This document shows positions 1 through 9,787 of a stretch of DNA of 64,000 nucleotides, in pieces. The notes below the pieces were generated by a model. It searched no databases, had not been told where the DNA came from, and saw only the letters and a list, made by a program, of their open reading frames with translations. The first letter of the stretch is position 1. Each line of letters begins with the position of its first letter. Source of the DNA: Paeniglutamicibacter psychrophenolicus (GTDB lineage: Bacteria > Actinomycetota > Actinomycetes > Actinomycetales > Micrococcaceae); the NCBI RefSeq assembly GCF_017876575.1, contig NZ_JAGIOE010000001.1, positions 2,852,001 to 2,916,000 of the forward strand. Direction: 5' to 3'. The position numbers were made by a program, and so were the translations under genes.

Positions 1-119
1 TTGTCACCCATGACGACCAATGCGGTGTTGAGGGTGGCTCCAACTTCGTCAACGGCCTTGAAAACGAAGGCCATGAGCTTGTCGATGTCGATTTCGGGTG
101 CTTGCTGAAGATCGGCCAT
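1..119 (-). CDS. SAM-dependent methyltransferase, N-terminal fragment (partial)
   Basis: Only the first 39 codons lie in the window; the gene runs off the left edge. The start ATG is at 119-117, with a strong GAGGAGG ribosome site about a dozen bases upstream. The N-terminus begins MADLQQAPEIDIDKLMAFVF and continues through AVDEVGATLNTALVVMGD. This resembles the helical, winged-helix-like N-terminal region of actinobacterial class I methyltransferases, where the segment precedes the Rossmann SAM-binding fold. The catalytic domain is outside the window, so substrate and activity cannot be judged. It is transcribed divergently from the LuxR-type regulator. The family assignment rests on a short stretch and is tentative. 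Confidence 0.5.
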   Translation of the reverse strand, partial: MADLQQAPEIDIDKLMAFVFKAVDEVGATLNTALVVMGD

Positions 120-216
120 GATGGCGATTCCTCCTCGGGAAGGTGTTTACGCCGCCAACGATAGCCACCCGGTGCGGGGCGCCGCATCAGGTGCCCCACC
201 TAGTTTTTCCGCCCCC

Positions 217-244
217 TTGCCGCCGTCCTTCCGGAAGCTAGGAT
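217..244 (+). promoter_or_regulatory. Promoter of the LuxR-type regulator, leaderless-type
   Basis: A TTGCCG box at 217-222 and a TAGGAT box at 239-244 are separated by 16 bases. The ATG of the regulator follows six bases after the -10 box, so a transcript from this promoter would begin at or next to the start codon. No Shine-Dalgarno sequence is visible. This is inferred from sequence alone. Confidence 0.5.
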
Positions 245-250
245 CAGTAT

Positions 251-2995
251 ATGGTCGTCGGTCGGGGCAGTGAAAGGCAAAGGATCGAACGCCTGCTGGC
301 GGGCGCCAGGAGCGGTGTCAGCGGCGTGCTTGTGCTCGCCGGGGAGCCGGGAATCGGCAAGACCACGATGCTTCAACAGGCCCGCGACGGGGTCTCCGGG
401 ATGCGGGTGATCTCCGTCGGCGGCGTCGAGGCCGAGCGGGAACTGGCCTTCAGCGGACTGCACCAACTGTGTGGAAGACTGCTGGGTGTGGCCCGGGGAC
501 TGCCGCCTCGCCAGTACCAGGCTCTTGCGGTGGCGTTGGCCGTCAATGACGGGCCAACGCCGGACAGGTTCGCGGTCGGTGCAGCGGTTCTCGGGCTTAT
601 CGCCAGGGCCGCCGAGGAGGATCCGCTGGCAATCTTCATCGACGACGCCCACCTGCTGGACGCATCGTCGCTTCAGGCCATTTCCTTTGCCGCCCGCCGG
701 CTGCTGACCGATCGGGTCGCCATTGTCGCGGCCCTGCGCAACGAGATCGATTCACCCCTGCGGGACCTGCCCCGGATGGACCTTGGCCCGCTGGGCCTTG
801 AAGACACCCGGACGCTGCTGGCCGCCTGGAACCGGGGTTCGTGGGATGCCGCAGAGCTGGCACGCTTCCACGCCGCCACGGGAGGCAACCCGTTGGCGAT
901 CATTGAGCTGGCCGGGAAGCACGGATCGTTTGGGCTCTCCCCGCCGGCCTTGCCGGTGCCCCTGACCGGTCGGCTGCTGGACGCGTTTTCCGGCCGCATC
1001 CGCTCACTTTCCTCCGCCGCACGCGCCGTGCTGTTGCTGGCAGCAACCGACAACGGCGACCTGAGGATGCTGGGTGCCGCCTGCCAGGCAATGGGCGTGG
1101 ACCTCGGCCATCTTTCGGAAGCTGAAGATGCCGGGTTGGTCAGCCTCGGAAACACCGCGGTGGAGTTCCGCCACCCGTTGATGCGCGCCGCAGTCTACGG
1201 AGCTGCGGAGCCGGCCGCCCGGCGAGAGGCGCATCGGCTGCTGGGAAACACTGCCATCGGGCTCGAGAGCAGGGCCTGGCACCTGGCGGAAGCGGCCATA
1301 GGCCCGGACGACGCGGCCTCGAGGTTGCTCGAGGCCGCGGCCGTTGCTTCGGCCGGCCGTGGCGCGAATGCCGTCGCCGCTGCCCAATTGGAGCGGGCCG
1401 CAACGCTTGCGGCGGACCACGGAACCGCTTTCGAGCTCCTGGTGCGAGCCGGTGACCAATGCTGGCTGGCGGGTTCCTCCGGCAGGGCCATCGCGGACCT
1501 GGAACGGGCCCTGGCGATGGCCCGGACCCCTGTTGAGGTGGCCACCGCCACGGGGCGCCTGGGCGCGATTGCTGCCCGTTGCGGTTCGCTGCAAGTCGCC
1601 CGGGACATGCAGTTCGAAGCGGCGACGCAGATGGCGCCCCGGGACCCGGATGCCGCCATCCTCCTGCTTGCCGACACCATCGACGCCTGCCTGTACCTGT
1701 GCGATGCGCCCTCGGCCATGCGGGCCTCGGACGGAATCATCGCACTGATGGGACCGGGGACGAGCGGTGCCGCGCGCAAGTGGGGCTCCATCGCTGCCGG
1801 CGTAGCCTTGGTTCTCGGTGGCCGCGGGGACAGGGGAGCGGGCTTCATCCGCAGCGGCATGGCAGCGCATCTGGGGAACGCGACCGGCCCGGACCAGTGG
1901 CAGCTGCGTTGGCACCTGATGGGGCCGCTGTTCCTGCGCGAGACGGGCGGGGCCAGAAAGGCCATGACGGCGGCGGTTGAAACCGTGAGGAAGCGGGCGG
2001 CCGTGGGCATGCTGCCTTTTTTGCTGACCCTCGTGGCCCGCGACGACGCGGCGGCTGCCAACTGGGCCGGCGCGGAAGCAGGCTACACCGAGGCGATCCG
2101 GATCGCGCGGGAGGACGGCCAAAGCAACGATCTCGCCCTTGCCCTCGCCGGGCTCGCGTGGTTGGAAGCCAGACAGGGCAAGGCGGGGTCCTCCGCCCTG
2201 CACGCAGAGGAGTCCACGGTCCTTGCCGTGAAGAATTCGGCTCACCTGGCCAGGCTGTGGGCGATGTTCGCGATTGCCGACCTGGAGGCCGCCACCGGAG
2301 ACGCGGCAAGGGCCATCGAGGCCTACACGGGGCTGGAAAAGGTGTTGGAAGAGGTTGGGGTGAAGGACGCGGACCTGATGCCGGGTGCCGAACTGGTTGA
2401 GTGCTGGTGCCGCCTCGGCGACAAGGCACGGGCGGGGAACGTGGCCGAGGGCTTTTTGGCCGCGGCCGAGGCCAAGGGGCAGCCTTGGGCGCTGGCCCGG
2501 GCACACCGGGCCCTTGCCATGGCAGGAGACGAGGCCGATGCCGTGGCCGGGTTCGAAAGGGCGCTGGCATTCCACGCCCAAACTCCCGACCTGTTCGAGG
2601 CCGCGCGGACGAAGCTGGCCTACGGCTCGTGGCTGCGTCGATCACGGCGCAGGATCGATGCGCGGGTGGTGCTGCGCGAGGCCCTGGACGGTTTCGAACG
2701 CCTCGGCGCGGTGCCCTGGTCCGACCGGGCGGCAGCGGAACTGAATGCCACGGGCGAAACGGCGATGCGGCGCGAAGCAGGGGCCTTGGGCCGCCTCACT
2801 CCGCAGGAGCACCAGATCGCCGCGCTCCTGGCAACGGGCAAGACCACCCGGGTGGCGGCGGAGGGCCTCTTCCTGAGCCCCAAGACCGTCGAATACCACC
2901 TGCGCCACATCTACCTGAAGCTTGGCATCCACTCGCGGGAAGAGCTCGCGGCGGCACTTGGCGCGGGCCCGGATGGCATCCGCCTGCATCCGTGA
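251..2995 (+). CDS. LuxR-family transcriptional regulator with N-terminal AAA ATPase (LAL type)
   Basis: This 914-residue protein is a large ATP-binding regulator of the LuxR (LAL) family: an NTPase sensor, a long helical-repeat middle and a C-terminal DNA-binding domain. Walker A GEPGIGKTT is at residues 31-39 and Walker B LAIFIDDAHLLD at 126-137. The middle (about 330-830) is Ala-rich and repetitive, as expected for TPR-like ligand or partner domains. The LuxR helix-turn-helix occupies roughly residues 848-910, with the diagnostic stretches LTPQEHQIAALLATGKT and LSPKTVEYHLRHIYLKLGI. The start fits the leaderless-type promoter just upstream. Relatives control secondary metabolism or sugar utilisation. 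The effector and targets cannot be read from sequence; the divergent methyltransferase gene is an obvious candidate target. The family call is firm. Confidence 0.9.
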   Translation: MVVGRGSERQRIERLLAGARSGVSGVLVLAGEPGIGKTTMLQQARDGVSGMRVISVGGVEAERELAFSGLHQLCGRLLGVARGLPPRQYQALAVALAVNDGPTPDRFAVGAAVLGLIARAAEEDPLAIFIDDAHLLDASSLQAISFAARRLLTDRVAIVAALRNEIDSPLRDLPRMDLGPLGLEDTRTLLAAWNRGSWDAAELARFHAATGGNPLAIIELAGKHGSFGLSPPALPVPLTGRLLDAFSGRIRSLSSAARAVLLLAATDNGDLRMLGAACQAMGVDLGHLSEAEDAGLVSLGNTAVEFRHPLMRAAVYGAAEPAARREAHRLLGNTAIGLESRAWHLAEAAIGPDDAASRLLEAAAVASAGRGANAVAAAQLERAATLAADHGTAFELLVRAGDQCWLAGSSGRAIADLERALAMARTPVEVATATGRLGAIAARCGSLQVARDMQFEAATQMAPRDPDAAILLLADTIDACLYLCDAPSAMRASDGIIALMGPGTSGAARKWGSIAAGVALVLGGRGDRGAGFIRSGMAAHLGNATGPDQWQLRWHLMGPLFLRETGGARKAMTAAVETVRKRAAVGMLPFLLTLVARDDAAAANWAGAEAGYTEAIRIAREDGQSNDLALALAGLAWLEARQGKAGSSALHAEESTVLAVKNSAHLARLWAMFAIADLEAATGDAARAIEAYTGLEKVLEEVGVKDADLMPGAELVECWCRLGDKARAGNVAEGFLAAAEAKGQPWALARAHRALAMAGDEADAVAGFERALAFHAQTPDLFEAARTKLAYGSWLRRSRRRIDARVVLREALDGFERLGAVPWSDRAAAELNATGETAMRREAGALGRLTPQEHQIAALLATGKTTRVAAEGLFLSPKTVEYHLRHIYLKLGIHSREELAAALGAGPDGIRLHP

Positions 2996-3174
2996 CCGAA
3001 TGGCCCAAGCTACGCTGCGTTCCGCATCCCCGCAGGAGAAGCGGGGGAGCCGCCGTCGCGATCCAAGTCCCCGCCCTGGTGTGCGGAACGCTGCTGCGGT
3101 AGTTTCAAAGTACCCGCCCCGGTGCTTTTCGCAAGGGCGGAAAACATCCCCTACCCACGGGAAGGAACCAGCCG

Positions 3175-3642
3175 ATGGACGCCAGTGAGTGGAACATCGG
3201 CCCCGTGGTCGATGCGGCGGAGCTGGTCGCCGCCTCGGGGCTGTTCGATTCCCCGGTCACCGAGCGCGGCGCGAGGGCATTTCTGGGGATGCCAGGACAC
3301 CACCTGCTGCTGGCGCGCAGCGGGGACGGCGCCGCTGTCGGCTTCGTGTCGGGAGTGGTGATGCGGCACCCGGACAAGGATGCGGAAATGTTCGTCTACG
3401 AACTGGGCGTAGACGAACATTTCAGGCAGCGGGGCATCGCCGCGGCATTGTTGCGCGCCTTGGCTGCCTTGGGGCTGGAACTGGGCTGCACCGGCATGTG
3501 GACCGGCACCGAACGCGCGAATGCCGCGGCACTGGCGACCTATCGTTCGCTGGGTGCCGTCGTGGACGCCGAATCGGTGTTCATCGAATGGGACTCGCTG
3601 GACACATCCTTCGCGCCTTTCAAGACACCCAATTCACCCTGA
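3175..3642 (+). CDS. GNAT-family N-acetyltransferase, AAC(3)-I-like
   Basis: This 155-residue protein is a single GNAT domain that would transfer an acetyl group from acetyl-CoA to an amine. The acetyl-CoA-binding motif A is RQRGIAAALL at residues 84-93, preceded by beta-4 MFVYELGVDEHF, and NAAALATYRSLGA forms motif B. The stretches FLGMPGHHLLLA and MFVYELGVD resemble the aminoglycoside 3-N-acetyltransferase type I subgroup, but housekeeping GNATs share them, so resistance should not be assumed. A GGAAGGAAC ribosome site precedes the ATG. It lies about 180 bases after the regulator gene on the same strand and ends 28 bases from the convergent SURF1 gene. Confidence 0.8.
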   Translation: MDASEWNIGPVVDAAELVAASGLFDSPVTERGARAFLGMPGHHLLLARSGDGAAVGFVSGVVMRHPDKDAEMFVYELGVDEHFRQRGIAAALLRALAALGLELGCTGMWTGTERANAAALATYRSLGAVVDAESVFIEWDSLDTSFAPFKTPNSP

Positions 3643-3670
3643 ACCGGTGCAATCTTCCGCCGGCCCGAGG

Positions 3671-4597
3671 CTACTTGGGTCCTGGGATCCCGGCGTCCCT
3701 TTGGGCCGCTTGGCGTTCGAGCTCGTCCAGGTACGCATCCTCGGTGGCCTCGTCGGTGGGGCTGCCGTCGCGGCGGACCAGCTTCTTGGGCTTCTTGCGC
3801 ATGTGGTGCGCCTGGTGCAGCACCGGTTCCTCGCCGCGCAAGGCGGCCGCGGCGACCTCGTCGCGGTCTTCGCGGTTGATGCGCGCCTGCTGCTTTGCTG
3901 CATAGCCGAAGCCCACAAAGACCAGCACGCCGAAGGCGAACCACTGGAACATGTAGGACAGGTGCGGACCCTCGTCCTCCTCGGGACGCTGCAGCTGGAT
4001 CGGTGCCTCGGCCGCCGCCGGGTCCTCCAAATACATCAGCCCGTAGCTTCCGGTGGCCACCGGGTAGCCGAGCTGCTGCTGGTAGGTGGGCAGGTCGATC
4101 GAGGCCAGCTGGCCCTCGGGCGCCCCGCGGTCCAGCTTCGGCTCGCCGGCCTTGAGCCGGACGTCGACCTCGACGGTGCCGGCCGGGGGAGCGGGGATGG
4201 CATCCGGGCGCCCGGCGTTGTTGTTGCCGATGGGCAGGAACCCGCGGTCCACGATCACCACTGTCCCCTCGAGGGTGCGGAAGGGAACCAGCACCTCGTA
4301 GCCCGGTCGGGAGCCGGAGATCCTGTTGCGCACCACGACCTGGTCCTCGGCAAGGTAGCTGCCGCGCAGCGAAACCGGGGTCCACTTGCCACCGTCCGGC
4401 AATTGCTCGAAGAGCTGCCTTGCATCGGTGAAGGGGACCGGATCGGCGTCGTAGTTGCGTTTCACATGGGAAATCTCGGTCAGGGCGCCCTCGCGGCGGT
4501 CCATCTGCCATTTGCCCAGGAAGGTGAAGGTGGTGGCGAAGAGGCACACAAGGAGCAACCAGCCGATCCAGCGGGTGCTGGCCAGGAATCGATACAC
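3671..4597 (-). CDS. SURF1-family cytochrome oxidase assembly protein
   Basis: This 308-residue membrane protein has the two-helix SURF1 architecture: one transmembrane helix near the N-terminus (about residues 11-28), a long extracytoplasmic domain, and a second helix at about 213-233, followed by a cytoplasmic Arg/Lys-rich tail. Family hallmarks are FLGKWQMDRR just after helix one and DRGFLPIGNN in the middle. SURF1 proteins help insert haem into cytochrome c oxidase. The start is GTG, with AAGGAGAAC about a dozen bases upstream, lying across the stop region of the preceding gene. It is the last gene of a three-gene minus-strand operon with the small cysteine protein and DUF3099. Confidence 0.88.
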   Translation of the reverse strand: MYRFLASTRWIGWLLLVCLFATTFTFLGKWQMDRREGALTEISHVKRNYDADPVPFTDARQLFEQLPDGGKWTPVSLRGSYLAEDQVVVRNRISGSRPGYEVLVPFRTLEGTVVIVDRGFLPIGNNNAGRPDAIPAPPAGTVEVDVRLKAGEPKLDRGAPEGQLASIDLPTYQQQLGYPVATGSYGLMYLEDPAAAEAPIQLQRPEEDEGPHLSYMFQWFAFGVLVFVGFGYAAKQQARINREDRDEVAAAALRGEEPVLHQAHHMRKKPKKLVRRDGSPTDEATEDAYLDELERQAAQRDAGIPGPK

Positions 4598-4612
4598 GCT
4601 GCTTCGTTCTCC

Positions 4613-4866
4613 TTAGGAGGTGGTGCCGGGGGCGGTGTCAACGAACGGCAGGCGCTCCTTGAAGAGCAGCCGCTCGGAGAGGTAGTTTTCGAGCCAGTCG
4701 GCGTGGTCGTCGCAGGCCAGCCAGGTTTTTCGGCGTTCCGGGGTATGGATTTTGGGGTTGTTCCACAGCAGCTGCACGGTGGCGTCGGCCCGGCATCCCT
4801 TGCGCGAGCAGCGTGGTGGACCGGTGGGACCCTGCGGCGATCCGCCGCCCAGGGAGTCGAAGATGC

Positions 4867-4870
<4 letters not shown>
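4613..4870 (-). CDS. Small cysteine-containing protein of unknown function
   Basis: An 85-residue protein conserved in position beside SURF1 in actinobacteria, as far as I recognise it. It has a CSRKGC pair near residue 25 and a later C-x2-H (ACDDH), which together could bind one zinc, plus a Trp-rich central part (VQLLWNNPKIHTPER, TWLACDDHADWLENYL). No enzymatic motif is visible. Its ATG overlaps the stop of the upstream DUF3099 gene by four bases (4867-4870), so the two are translationally coupled, and SURF1 follows 15 bases later. The operon context suggests a respiratory or membrane role, but that is inference. Confidence 0.75.
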
Positions 4871-6457
<1,587 letters not shown>

Positions 6458-6937
6458 CACCGGGCAAGGCGGGCAGCCCCGGCAGCGGGGGATAGCCAAA
6501 TGCAGGGATCGACGGCCGTCACGGCATCCGTGGCGGCCGCATCTGCGTGCGCCCAACTTCGTGATAGGTGCACCATCCGGACGGAACCTCGATCCCGCCG
6601 CGCCCCGCCGCGCCTTGTTCAAAACCATAAGCATAATTTATATCTAGGTAAATTTTTGAGTTAGTCCGATTTTCCACCGGGTGCGTCATGCGCAAGGCCC
6701 ACCGCCAATGAATGCCCCGACCAACGGGTGTCTTCCGGCCAAGGACGTACCGGTGGCGGGGGAGATGCGGCCTCGCCGTCCCGGAACCGTGGCGCAAATG
6801 CCCGCGTTTTCGGCGGCGCGGTTCGCCGGATGGGACGCGCTTGGGCTGCAACCAATAAACTGTTGGTGATACCGGCATCAAGACGGGTGCAGCCGCACCT
6901 CGTGCCTGCCGGGTTACGACGGGAAGAAGACGCCACC
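6458..6937. other. Intergenic region with an AT-rich patch
   Basis: No convincing gene is seen on either strand. An AT-rich patch around 6618-6660 contrasts with the high-GC surroundings and contains the inverted repeat AATTTA (6635-6640) / TAAATT (6649-6654). The right part contains TTGGGC (about 6840) and TAAACT (about 6857), which could be the promoter of the YqeY gene. Confidence 0.4.
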
Positions 6938-7402
6938 ATGGAAACCCTCAAGGACCGACTCCGTGCGGACATGACCGCACACCTCAAGGCCGGCAACAAG
7001 GTCGAGTTGACCACCGTGCGGAACCTGCTCGGCGAGATCAACACCCGGGAGAAGGGCGGCAAGACGCCCATCGAGCTCGACGATGCCGCCGTGATTTCGC
7101 TGCTCCAGAAGGAAGCCGCGCGCCGGCACGAAACCGCCGTCACCTACACCAACGCCGGACAGGCCGATCGTGCGGCCGCCGAGGAGCAGGAAGCGGCCAT
7201 CATCGAGGCGTACCTGCCTGCCGCATTGAGCGAGGACGATGCCAAGGCCATCGTCGCCGAGGCCGTGGCCACGCTGCGCGCCGAAGGCAACGAGCTGGGC
7301 ATGCGCCAAATGGGTTCCGTCATGAAGCTGGTCACCGAGAAGGTCGCCGGCCGCTTCGACGGCAAGGCCCTGAGCAACATGGTCCGCGCGGCACTGGCCT
7401 AA
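6938..7402 (+). CDS. GatB/YqeY-domain protein
   Basis: This 154-residue protein matches the YqeY family, which is related to the C-terminal tRNA-binding tail of the amidotransferase subunit GatB. It begins METLKDRLRADMTAHLKAGN and contains the family-typical stretches TVRNLLGEINTREK, EAAIIEAYLPA and GMRQMGSVMKLV. The length matches the family norm of about 150. The precise role is unknown; a link to tRNA-dependent amidation is suggested only by the shared domain. The frame extends upstream, but the ATG at 6938, preceded by GGAAGAAG, aligns with the family start. Confidence 0.88.
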   Translation: METLKDRLRADMTAHLKAGNKVELTTVRNLLGEINTREKGGKTPIELDDAAVISLLQKEAARRHETAVTYTNAGQADRAAAEEQEAAIIEAYLPAALSEDDAKAIVAEAVATLRAEGNELGMRQMGSVMKLVTEKVAGRFDGKALSNMVRAALA

Positions 7403-7527
7403 GCCTTTCCCGTTTCCGCTGCCGGCACGGGGAAGGGCCCTCGCAGCCTGGGCAGTCCGGTGCGGACAAAACCGGAAACGGGCACGGGATTCGGCGCGCC
7501 GGGCGGATCGGAATGTGAAAATTCCGC

Positions 7528-9597
7528 ATGCGTGCCCCGGTAGCCTTGATGAGCCGCTGCGGCCACGCACCGGGCAATACTTCGACACGATGCGGGATCT
7601 GGATGACTGGCTGGGCCGGAACGAACTGGCAATTTTTTGACGACGAGGACATCCAGACCAGGATCGGCGTCACCTTCGGTTTCGGTTTGCTTGACGAAGA
7701 AGTTGCGGCCACCGGCACGCTGTCGATGGCACTGTCGGCATTGCGCACCGAATTGGCGCGGCCCGTGGAGCTGGGCGCCGGGCGCACGGGTTTCCCCGAG
7801 GTCATCGCCGAGGCGGGAACCGACACCTCGACACTGCTGATCCGCGGCGCCACGGACACCGTCGCCGCAGCCTGGCGTCGGCTGCCGGGGCTCTTCGACG
7901 GCTGGATCGTCACCGACCAGACATCCGCGATGCGACCGGAACACCCGGTGTGGCCGGTGGACCTGGTGCGGCGCACAGGTCGCAACGCGGCGGCACTGGC
8001 GGGGATCCAGGTGACGGCGCCCGATGCGCGTGAACGTGCCCGCGTGCTGCTGCCCCGGCTCGACCCCAAATCCGGCCGGATTCGATCGGTGTTCTTCACC
8101 ACCGAGCGATCGCTGGTGGGTCTCGGGTTCCCGGTCCGCGAAGCGGCCACGGGCACGGAACCTTCCCGGCTGTGGGCCGATGGCACGGCCAAGCACTTCG
8201 GCGGTTCGGCACCGGGGCCCCTGCCGGAGGGGCCGGAGACGCTGGTTCGGAGGGCTGCGGGCAACGGGCCCGGATCGCTGCCGGTCAGCGAGGACCCGGT
8301 ACTGCTCTCCACCCTGGTGCCCCGCTCAGCGGCCGGGCTGGCCGCAGCGGAACTGCTTCGCGCCCAACTTGCGGCAACTGCAGCCAACGCGGGACAGGAT
8401 CCCGCCGCGATCGGCATCGACATGCTGGGCATCGGCGCCGAGTTCTGCGTCTTCCTTGTTGCGGAGAATCCACTCGGGGAAACGGTCAGGCAGCGCGTCC
8501 TCACTGACTTCGGCCGTACCATGGCCCTGGTCCCGGATCCGTGGGTGGAGGATGCGGTGCGCGAGACCCGGCACGGGCTTTCACCGCGGCTGGCTCGCGA
8601 ACGCAGGGTGGTGGGCCTCGAGGACGATCCGGGCACCGACACCGCCGGAGTGCGCCAGGTACTCACCCAGGCAACACAGTGCCTGCACCTGGCCCTGGAG
8701 CCGGGGGAGCCCGTACCGGCCAAGGCGGGGAAATCCGGACGTGAACGCATCTTCCGTTCCCTGCCCGGCGGGGACGTGACCACCGGCAGGTCCGCGACGC
8801 TTGCCGTCGGCCAGGTCTCGATCGCCCTGGGCACCCGCTCGGCGGGGCACGGGGGAGGCACCAAGCACGAGACGCGCATTGCGACGACGGCGATCCTTGC
8901 CGTCCTGGAGGATCCGGCCGGGACCCTGGCAATCATCGACGAGGACCAGCAGGTGCTCACCTTCAACCCTGAGCTGTTCAAGCGCCACAAGGCGCTGCAA
9001 CGGTGCCTCGAGCCGGTGCTGGCCGGGCTGCCGCGCCTGCGGATCAACAACGGCGCCGACCCTGCAGCGCTGCGGCGGCGCCGCGGGCGTGCCAAGCGGT
9101 GGCCGGCCTGGCTGCTGGCCGGCTCCGTAACGCTCGTTGCCTGCCTGGCGGTGATGATCGCGGTGTCCAACATCGATGACCCGCAGGTCACCGGTCGGAT
9201 CACCATCGGCGAGACGGCCCAGCTGGGCAACGGAACCACGATCACCGCCACGGGCTTCGAACGCCAGCCGACGGCCCCGACCGACTTGGAGTCCCAGGTG
9301 GCCGTCCGGGTGCGCTTCTGCGCCGGCTCCGACACCAAGGGCTCCGAGCATCCACCCGAAACCCAGCGCAGCGTCGCGCCCGCGGACTTTGCGCTGCTCA
9401 ACCAGCAATACGCGTACGCGCGGCTCGTCGACAGCGACGCGCAGCTGCGCCGGGACACCCTGGCCCCGGGCCAATGCGCCGTCGGGGAACTGGTGTTCAG
9501 GGGCGTCGACCTTTCGGTTCCGCGCCTGGCCTACAAGAACGCGTTCGGCGACGACGTGGTTTGGTACAGCCCCGGGCAGGTGCCGCCGGCACAGTAG
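7528..9597 (+). CDS. M16-like (probably inactive) domain protein with C-terminal membrane anchor and DUF4352-like domain
   Basis: A protein of up to 689 residues. The first 500 residues have the spacing and segment types of M16 (insulinase/pitrilysin-like) domains, for example IGVTFGFGLLDEE, SALRTELARPVELG and FPEVIAEAGTDTSTLLIRG, but no HxxEH zinc motif is present, so it should not be a metallopeptidase. A basic stretch (RRRRGRAKR) precedes one transmembrane helix at about residues 527-546. About 140 extracytoplasmic residues follow (ITIGETAQLGNGTTITATGF onward) with the beta-sandwich look of DUF4352, including two cysteines. The start is uncertain: a second ATG at 7603 precedes the conserved part. 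The role is unknown. Neighbours are YqeY upstream and an SDR downstream. Confidence 0.6.
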   Translation: MRAPVALMSRCGHAPGNTSTRCGIWMTGWAGTNWQFFDDEDIQTRIGVTFGFGLLDEEVAATGTLSMALSALRTELARPVELGAGRTGFPEVIAEAGTDTSTLLIRGATDTVAAAWRRLPGLFDGWIVTDQTSAMRPEHPVWPVDLVRRTGRNAAALAGIQVTAPDARERARVLLPRLDPKSGRIRSVFFTTERSLVGLGFPVREAATGTEPSRLWADGTAKHFGGSAPGPLPEGPETLVRRAAGNGPGSLPVSEDPVLLSTLVPRSAAGLAAAELLRAQLAATAANAGQDPAAIGIDMLGIGAEFCVFLVAENPLGETVRQRVLTDFGRTMALVPDPWVEDAVRETRHGLSPRLARERRVVGLEDDPGTDTAGVRQVLTQATQCLHLALEPGEPVPAKAGKSGRERIFRSLPGGDVTTGRSATLAVGQVSIALGTRSAGHGGGTKHETRIATTAILAVLEDPAGTLAIIDEDQQVLTFNPELFKRHKALQRCLEPVLAGLPRLRINNGADPAALRRRRGRAKRWPAWLLAGSVTLVACLAVMIAVSNIDDPQVTGRITIGETAQLGNGTTITATGFERQPTAPTDLESQVAVRVRFCAGSDTKGSEHPPETQRSVAPADFALLNQQYAYARLVDSDAQLRRDTLAPGQCAVGELVFRGVDLSVPRLAYKNAFGDDVVWYSPGQVPPAQ

Positions 9598-9637
9598 GCG
9601 GCACCCGGCCTGCGCCGGCGCGGGCAGCCCTGGACTA

Positions 9638-9670
9638 GACTTGTTTGGAGGATTCCTACAAGTCTCCTCC
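9638..9670 (+). promoter_or_regulatory. Inverted repeat over a putative promoter upstream of the SDR
   Basis: GACTTGT (9638-9644) and ACAAGTC (9658-9664) form a 7-bp inverted repeat. It overlaps a TAGACT -10-like box at 9636-9641. A second, mutually exclusive pairing is possible between GGAGGA (9647-9652) and TCCTCC (9665-9670). This could be an operator or a leader structure for the SDR gene at 9788. Confidence 0.3.
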
Positions 9671-9787
9671 CCATGGAGTGCTGGCAGGATTGAAACCAGC
9701 GTCCGGGCATTTGTACGGACACCCCAAGTTCCGGAGCACCGGTGCGGGAACCAATAATTTTCAAGCAGTGATGCACAAGGAGTGTAA

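Noticed and set aside
3175-3642. Aminoglycoside resistance gene
   Set aside because: Only subgroup resemblance to AAC(3)-I; many housekeeping GNATs share these stretches and no mobile context surrounds it.
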